Shown here: positions 57,125-64,000 of the stretch, in pieces
Layout of the letters: the number at the start of each line of letters is the position of its first letter
How positions within the stretch are numbered: position 1 is the stretch's first letter
Assembly: GCA_963995525.1 (NCBI GenBank)
Contig: OZ023207.1
Span: 35,106,792-35,170,791 of the forward strand
DNA from: Escarpia spicata
Lineage: Eukaryota > Annelida > Polychaeta > Sabellida > Siboglinidae
DNA: 64,000 nt
Reading direction: 5' to 3'
Translations under genes and position numbers: made by a program
Notes under the pieces: model-generated
Database searches by the model: none
What the model was told of the DNA's origin: nothing
The model's input: the letters and a program-made list of their open reading frames with translations, nothing else

Positions 57125-59344
57125 ATCAGGCGGGTGGAGGATAGGGGGCGCCACTCTGTAGCGACCCTAGGCTTGTTCCCGTGTGTCGTCGTTTTTGTAT
57201 TGTTGTGGTGGTTGTGGGTGTTTTTTCTCTCGAAGAACTGTGCATGCACGTGTATAACCATGGGAATCATGTGGTACCTCATTGGTGACTTTGTGCCAGC
57301 GATTTTCATCGCTGGTGACCACGGCCCGGGATCTTCAGCCATTTTGATCAGGTACTCTCGCGAGTTTTTGTTTACACTTCGGCACACCACTACACCCGAC
57401 CTGAAACTGCCTCTTATTGAATTTACTGAGACCGTTGGGAACGACGACAGGAAGAAGAAGAAGAGAGGTTCTAGAGGATGTGTGAGAGAAAGACTGAAAA
57501 GGCGTGGCAGTAGACACCCTCTCCCCACCATCACTCTCTCTAATATAAGATCGCTACAGAACAAGATGGACGAACTTTTGGCCTTGACCCAGTTTGATGG
57601 TGACTTTCGTCGCTGTAATCTGATGTGTTTTACGGAAACCTGGCTAAATGAGAACGTTTATGAAAATTGTGTTTCTCTTCCTGGCTACACTATGATTCGA
57701 GCGGACAGAGACAGCAGCAAGGCCCAGAAGAGGGTGGGTGGAGGTGTCTGCATGTATGTCAGTGACAAGTGGGCTAAACAGTACAATGTGCGGGAGCGAG
57801 TGTGTACTCGAGATTATGAACTGCTTCACGTGTCATTCCGGCCTCATTACTTACCTCGTGATTTCGGCCAGCTGACTGTCATTCTCGTCTACGTACCAGG
57901 CCCTGACTTCAAACCTGCCGCCGAGAGAATTGCCGATAGTTACAACGCCGCTGCATCCCGGAGTGCAGATCAACCATTTTTTATCGCAGGAGATGTTAAC
58001 CAGTGTGATCTTGCTTCTCATCTTCCAACCCTCCAGCAATATGTGTTGTGCCCCACCCGTCTCAATCGGACTATTGACTTGTGCTTTGGAAATATAGAGA
58101 ACTGTAACAAGTCTGTGTGTAGGCCACCACTTGGCCGCACTGATCATAACGTTGTGCATTTGTGCCGAAGTACAGACAAAAGCTGAAGTCAAAAAACCTG
58201 CTCTGACCCCTCTGAACTTGCGGACACTGTGTCGTCTTATGTCAAATTCTGTGAAGAGTCAGTCATCAAAACCAGGACAGTGCACGTGTACCCGAACAAC
58301 AAGCCCTGGATAAGGAAGGACCTTAATGTGCACCTGAATCAAAAGAAACTTGCCTTTCTGCAGGGAAAGAAGGATGAATATCACGACAAAGAAAATGAAT
58401 TTAGAAGGCTTGCTAGGATTGCCAAACTTGAATTCAAGAACAAAGTTGAGCGAAAATTTCGGACTGGTAATGCTAGAGAGGCATGGAATGGACTCAAAAC
58501 TATGATGGGTAAGCAACAAATCAAGCAGCCTGTGTACCATACTAGTGATCCCGTTACTGCAGCAAATAAACTTAACCGTTTTTATGCTCGGTTTGATGTT
58601 AATGATTTTCGTGGTCAATGTACATCTCTGTGCCAGACTGTTGTACCGGAACACATTGAACTCTCTAAGGATGAGGTAGTGAAAACTTTCAACAGATTGA
58701 ACGCACACAAAGCTTCAAGCCCTGATGGAGTGAAAAACAAAGTCTTAAAGACGTGTGCGGCTCAGCTGGGCAGGATTTTCACTACCATATTCCAGGCTCT
58801 GCTAGACTCTCTCATTGTACCCCTGGCATGGAAAACCTCTATGATTATCCCTGTACCAAAGAAACCTAGTGCCAGCCAGTTAAATGACTTTCGTCCAGTA
58901 GCACTTACCTCCACCTTAGCTAAAGGCATGGAGAAGATTGTACTCAGTCGTTTGCTGCTTGATGTGTCTGCATATCTTGATCCTCTCCAGTTTGCTTATA
59001 AAGCCCGTAGGGGTGTTGAAGATGATTCTCTCTTGTTGTTTAATCTGTTTTCACAGCATCTTGAAGACTCCAAAGCCTACATCAGAGTGTTGTTCATAGA
59101 TTTTTCGAGTGTGTTTAATACAATCGAACCTTACTTTTTTTTTAAGCGCTTGGTTGATGTAAGCCCAAATATTGTTCTTTTGAAAGACCGTCCATAGCGT
59201 GTTAGTATTCAGGATTGTATGTCAGATGAGATTATTGTAAATTCCGGCGCACCCTAGGGCTGTGTCCTCTCGCCGACACTTTTTACAATATACACAGATC
59301 ACATGAGGTGTCAGACCTCCTCTAACTGGCTATTGAAATTTGCA
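57125..59344 (+). mobile_element. LINE with 5' end, cut at the RT catalytic site by satellite
   Basis: Starts after the minisatellite with a GC-rich leader (GGCGGGTGGAGGATAGGGGG). The ORF starts at ATG 57260 in a good Kozak context (ACCATGGG). The 3' half is missing: RT sequence runs to LLKFA and then becomes satellite at ~59345. Since LINE insertion truncates the 5' end, loss of the 3' end here means later recombination or deletion. The N-terminal organisation (basic KKKKRG stretch, then TITLSNIRSLQNKMDELLAL) is that of a LINE family also common in fish. The clade is not assigned. Confidence 0.85.
57260..59340 (+). pseudogene. LINE endonuclease and N-terminal reverse transcriptase
   Basis: The endonuclease has LSNIRSLQNKMDEL, CFTETWLNEN, GGGVCMYVSDKW, QPFFIAGDVNQCDLAS and GRTDHNVVHL; the usual GDFN is GDVN here. 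A frameshift and stop near 58160-58186 separate it from the RT part. The RT part reads NNKPWIRKDLNVHLNQKKLA, NRLNAHKASSPDGVKNKVLK, IPVPKKPSASQLNDFRPVAL, LTSTLAKGMEKI and motif A VLFIDFSSVFNTIEPYFFFK. A stop at 59195-59197 is followed by APxGCVLSPTLFTIYT with a TAG in place of Gln. The sequence ends at KFA, just before the expected DD pair. It is dead. Confidence 0.85.
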
Positions 59345-62300
59345 ACTCAGCATTTGGGATCGTTTTTAACTGTTGATTACCCGCTGTAAATGAAAACTAA
59401 CCGTCAGAAAACGTCTAGATTGCTGTAATAGTGACCTGAAGTGTCAAACAAGCGAAATATTATGCTATCACTTCGAATTGATCGATACTCAGCATTTGGG
59501 AACGTTTTTAACTATTGATTACCCCCTATAAATGAAAAATAACCGTCAGAAAACGTCTACATTGCTGTGAATGTGAGCTGTACGGTTTTACACGAGAAAC
59601 ATTATGTTATGCCATTGAATTGAACGATATTCAGAATTTTGCATCGTTTTAAAGTGTTGATTACCACCTATAAATGAAAACTAACCATCAGAAAACGTCT
59701 ACAATGCTGTGAATGTAAGCCGAACGGTGATATATACGAAATATTATGTTATATCATTGAAATGAACGATATTCAGCATTTGGCAACGTTTTTAACTTTT
59801 CTTTACCCGCTATAAATGAAAACTAACCGTCAGAAAATGTCTAGACTACTGTGATAGTGAACTGTACGTTCATACAAGAGAAATATTATGCTATCACTTC
59901 GAATTGATTCATACTCAGCATTTGGGATCGTTTTTAACTGTTGATTACCCCCTATAAATGAAAACAAACCGTCAGAAAACGTGTACATTGCTGTAAATGT
60001 GAGCTGTACGGTTATACGCGCGAAATATTATGTTATGCCATTGAATTGAACAATATTCAGCATTTTGCATCGTTTTAAAGTGTTGATTACCCCCTATAAA
60101 TGAAAACTAACCATCAGAAAACGTCTACAATGCTGTGATTGTAAGCCGAACGGTGATACATACGAAATATTATGTTATATCATTGAAATGAACGATATTC
60201 AGCATTTGGCAACGTTTTTAACTTTTCTTTACCCCCTATAAATGAAAACTAACCGTCAGAAAATGTATAGACTACTGTGATAGTGAACTGTACGATCATA
60301 CAATATAAATATTATGCTATCACTTCGAATTGATTGATACTCAGCATTTGAGAACGTTTTAAACTGTTGATTACCCCCTATAAATGAAAACAAACCGTCA
60401 GAAAACGTGTACATTGCTTTAAATGTTAGCTGTACGGTTATACACGCGAAATATTATGTTATGCCATTGAATTGAACAATATTCAGCATTTTGCATCATT
60501 TTAAAGTGATGATTACCTCCTATAAATGAAAACTAACCGTCAGAAAACGTCTACAATGCTGTGATTGTAAGCCGAACGGTGATACATAAGAAATATTATG
60601 TTATATCATTGAATTGAACGATATTCAGCATTTGGCAACGTTTTTAACTTTTCTTTACCCCCTATAAATGAAAACTAACCGTCAGAAAATGTCTAGACTA
60701 TTGTGATAGTGAACTGTACGTTCATACAAGAGAAATATTATGCTATCACTTCGAATTGATTCATACTCAGCATTTGGGAACGTTTTTAACTGTTGATTAC
60801 CCCCTATAAATGAAAACAAACGGTCAGAAAACGTGTACATTGCTGTAAATGTGAGCTGTACGGTTATACACGCGAAATATTATGTTATGCCATTGAATTG
60901 AACATTATTCAGCATTTTGCATCATTTTAAAGTGTTGATTACCCCCTATAAATGAAAACAAACCGTCAGAAAACGTCTAGAATGCTCTGAATGTAAGCCG
61001 TACGGTGAAACATACGAAATATTATGTTATATCATTGAATTGAACGATATTCAGCATATGGTAACGGTTTTAACTTTTGATTACCCCTTATATATGAAAA
61101 CTAACCGTCAGAAAATGTCTAGATTACTGTCGTAGAGAACTGTACGTTCATGCAAGAGAAATATTATGCTATCAGTTTGAATTGATTGAAACTCAGCATT
61201 TGGGATCGTTTTTAACTGTTGATTAACCGCTGTAAATGAAAACTAACCGTCAGAAAACGTCTAAGATTGCTGTAATAGTGACCTGAAGTGTCAAACAAGC
61301 GAAATATTATGCTATCACTTCGAATTGATCGATACTCAGCATTTGGGAACGTTTTTAACTGTTGATTACCCCCTATAAATGAAAAATAACCGTCAGAAAA
61401 CGTCTACATTGCTGTGAATGTGAGCTGTACGGTTATACACGAGAAACATTATGTTATGCCATTGAATTAAACGATATTCAGAATTTTGCATCGTTTTAAA
61501 GTGTTGATTACCACCTATAAATGAAAACTAACTATCAGACAACGTCTACAATGCTGTGAATGTAAGCCGAACGGTGATACATACGAAATATTATGTTATA
61601 TCATTGAAATGAACGATATTCAGCATTTGGCAACGTTTTTAACTTTTCTTTACCCCCTATAAATGAAAACTAACCGTCAGAAAATGTCTAGACTACTGTG
61701 ATAGTGAACTGTACGTTCATACAAGAGAAATATTATGGCATCACTTCGAATTGATTCATACTCAGCATTTGGGAACGTTTTTAACTGTTGATTACCCCCT
61801 ATAAATGAAAACAAACCGTCAGAAAACGTGTACATTGCTGTAAATGTTAGCTGTACACGCGAAATATTATGTTATGCCATTGAAATGAACAATATTCAGA
61901 ATTTTGCATCGTTTTAAAGTGTTGATTACCACCTATAAATGAAAACTAACTATCAGACAACGTCTACAATGCTGTGAATGTAAGCCGAACGGTGATACAT
62001 ACGAAATATTATGTTATATCATTGAAATGAACGATATTCAGCATTTGGCAACGTTTTTAACTTTTCTTTACCCCCTATAAATGAAAACTAACCGTCAGAA
62101 AATGTCTAGACTACTGTGATAGTGAACTGTACGTTCATACAAGAGAAATATTATGGCATCACTTCGAATTGATTCATACTCAGCATTTGGGAACGTTTTT
62201 AACTGTTGATTACCCCCTATAAATGAAAACAAACCGTCAGAAAACGTGTACATTGCTGTAAATGTTAGCTGTACACGCGAAATATTATGTTATGCCATTG

Positions 62301-64000
62301 AAATGAACAATATTCAGAATTTTGCATCGTTTTAAAGTGTTGATTACCACCTATAAATGAAAACTAACTATCAGACAACGTCTACAATGCTGTGAATGTA
62401 AGCCGAACGGTGATACATACGAAATATTATGTTATATCATTGAAATGAACGATATTCAGCATTTGGCAACGTTTTTAACTTTTCTTTACCCCCTATAAAT
62501 GAAAACTAACCGTCAGAAAATGTCTAGACTACTGTGATAGTGAACTGTACGTTCATACAAGATAAATATTATGGCATCACTTCGAATTGATTCATACTCA
62601 GCATTTGGGAACGTTTTTAACTGTTGATTACCCCCTATAAATGAAAACAAACCGTCAGAAAACGTGTACATTGCTGTAAATATGAGCTGTACGGTTATAC
62701 ACGCGAAATATTATGTTATGCCATTGAATTGAACAATATTCAGCATTTTGCATCGTTTTAAAGTGTTGATTACCCCCTATAAATGAAAACTAACCATCAG
62801 AAAACGTCTACAATGCTGTGATTGTAAGCCGAACGGTGATACATACGAAATATTATGTTATATCATTGAAATGAACGATATTCAGCATTTGGCAAAAGTT
62901 TTAAACTTGTCTTTACCCCCTATAAATGAAAACTAACCGTCAGAAAATTTCTAGACTACTGTGATAGTGAACTGTGCGATCATACAAGAGAAATATTATG
63001 CTATCACTTCGAATTGATTCATACTCAGCATTTTGGAACGTTTTTAACTGTTGATTACCCCCTATAAATGAAAACAAACCGTCAGAAAACGTGTGCATTG
63101 CTGTAAATGTTAGCTGTACACGCGAAATATTATGTTATGCCATTGAAATGAACAATATTCAGAATTTTGCATCGTTTTAAAGTGTTGATTACCACCTATA
63201 AATGAAAACTAACTATCAGACAACGTCTACAATGCTGTGAATGTAAGCCGAACGGTGATACATACGAAATATTATGTTATATCATTGAAATGAACGATAT
63301 TCAGCATTTGGCAACGTTTTTAACTTTTCTTTACCCCCTATAAATGAAAACTAACCGTCAGAAAATGTCTAGACTACTGCGATAGTGAACTGTACGTTCA
63401 TACAAGAGAAATATTATGGCATCACTTCGAATTGATTGAAACTCAGCATTTGGGATCGTTTTTAACTGTTGATTACCCGCTGTAAATTAAAACTAACCGT
63501 CAGAAAACGTCTAGAATGCTGTAATAGTGACCTGAAGTGTCAAACAAGCGAAATATTATGCTATCACTTCGAATTGATCGATACTCAGCATTTGGGAACG
63601 TTTTTAACTGTTGATTAACCCCTATAAATGAAAAATAACGGTCAGAAAACGTCTACATTGCTGTGAATGTGAGCTGTACGGTGATACACGAGAAACGTTA
63701 TGTTATGCCATTGAATTGAACGATATTCAGAATTTTGCATCGTTTTAAAGTGTTGATTAACCCATATAAATGAAAACTAACCATCAGAAAACGTCTACAA
63801 TGCTGTGATTGTAAGCCGAACGGTGATACATAAGAAATATTATGTTATATAATTGAAATGAACGATATTCAGCATTTGGCAACGTTTTTAACTTTTCTTT
63901 ACCCCCTATAAATGAAAACTAACCGTCAGAAAATGTTTAGACTATTGTGATAGTGAACTGTACGTTCATACAAGAGAAATATTATGCTATCACTTCGAAT
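59345..64000. repeat. ~142-bp satellite array, right block, higher-order
   Basis: Same family and orientation as 1-2541. It begins inside a monomer at AACTCAGCATTTGGGATC. The marker monomer preceded by GACCTGAAGTGTCAAACAAGC recurs with starts at 59454, 61301 and 63550, giving blocks of 1847 bp (13 monomers) and ~2249 bp (16 monomers). Inside the second block a three-monomer unit of exactly 418 bp repeats at 61727, 62145 and 62563. It is marked by ATTATGGCATCAC and an 8-bp deletion at AGCTGTACACGCG. The array continues beyond the window. Confidence 0.95.

Overview
This is eukaryotic, almost certainly metazoan, DNA: AT-rich, crowded with non-LTR retrotransposons, microsatellites and long tandem repeats, with no bacterial gene organisation. 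The mix of CR1- and L2-type LINEs, a decayed Polinton-type DNA polymerase and an NXPE/PC-esterase-like SGNH gene fits an aquatic invertebrate. A cephalochordate is possible, but the species cannot be fixed from this window. No intact host gene, tRNA or rRNA was recognised. The best-preserved coding sequence is the ORF2 (965 codons) of a CR1-like LINE.

Layout. 1-2541 and 59345-64000 are the same ~142-bp satellite in the same orientation, built into higher-order repeats of 7, 8, 13 and ~16 monomers. A diverged relic of it lies at 35106-35925. Next to the left array is a dead LINE (2542-4765). At 5696-13503 a ~7.8-kb unit is bounded by ~1.3-kb inverted arms. It holds two decayed coding regions (one a Cys-rich protein with a DDPSQFHHDC block) and a CR1 copy that was itself split by an L2 insertion. 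13.5-18.4 kb is mostly anonymous AT-rich DNA with a (GA)n tract and the endonuclease end of a CFDP2-like LINE. 18990-35105 is an array of ~3-kb modules repeated in several subtypes, with one L2 and one CR1 inserted. Inverted fragments of the same family lie at 46640-46760 and 49735-50335.

35.9-46.3 kb is a GC-richer island. It holds a Polinton-like PolB pseudogene (37.5-40.6 kb), a convergent Cys-pair protein remnant, the CR1 element (41761-45095) and an SGNH-hydrolase pseudogene broken by one stop codon. 46.9-50.8 kb is a graveyard of LINE pieces and a tyrosine-recombinase N-terminus. 50987-57118 is a ~6-kb G/T-strand-biased minisatellite of ~21 bp with its own ~1.7-kb superstructure. 57125-59344 is a LINE cut off just before its RT catalytic motif by the right satellite array.

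How the parts relate. The window is mobile and tandem DNA rather than a pathway. The most informative features concern LINE biology. The CR1 copy has a TTTAAAC heptamer directly before the ORF1 stop, with ORF2 in the -1 frame and no ATG ahead of its endonuclease domain. Its 3' stem-loop differs between copies by pairing-preserving changes. Nested and duplicated insertions give a relative chronology. All identities rest on reading translated motifs; no database search was run.
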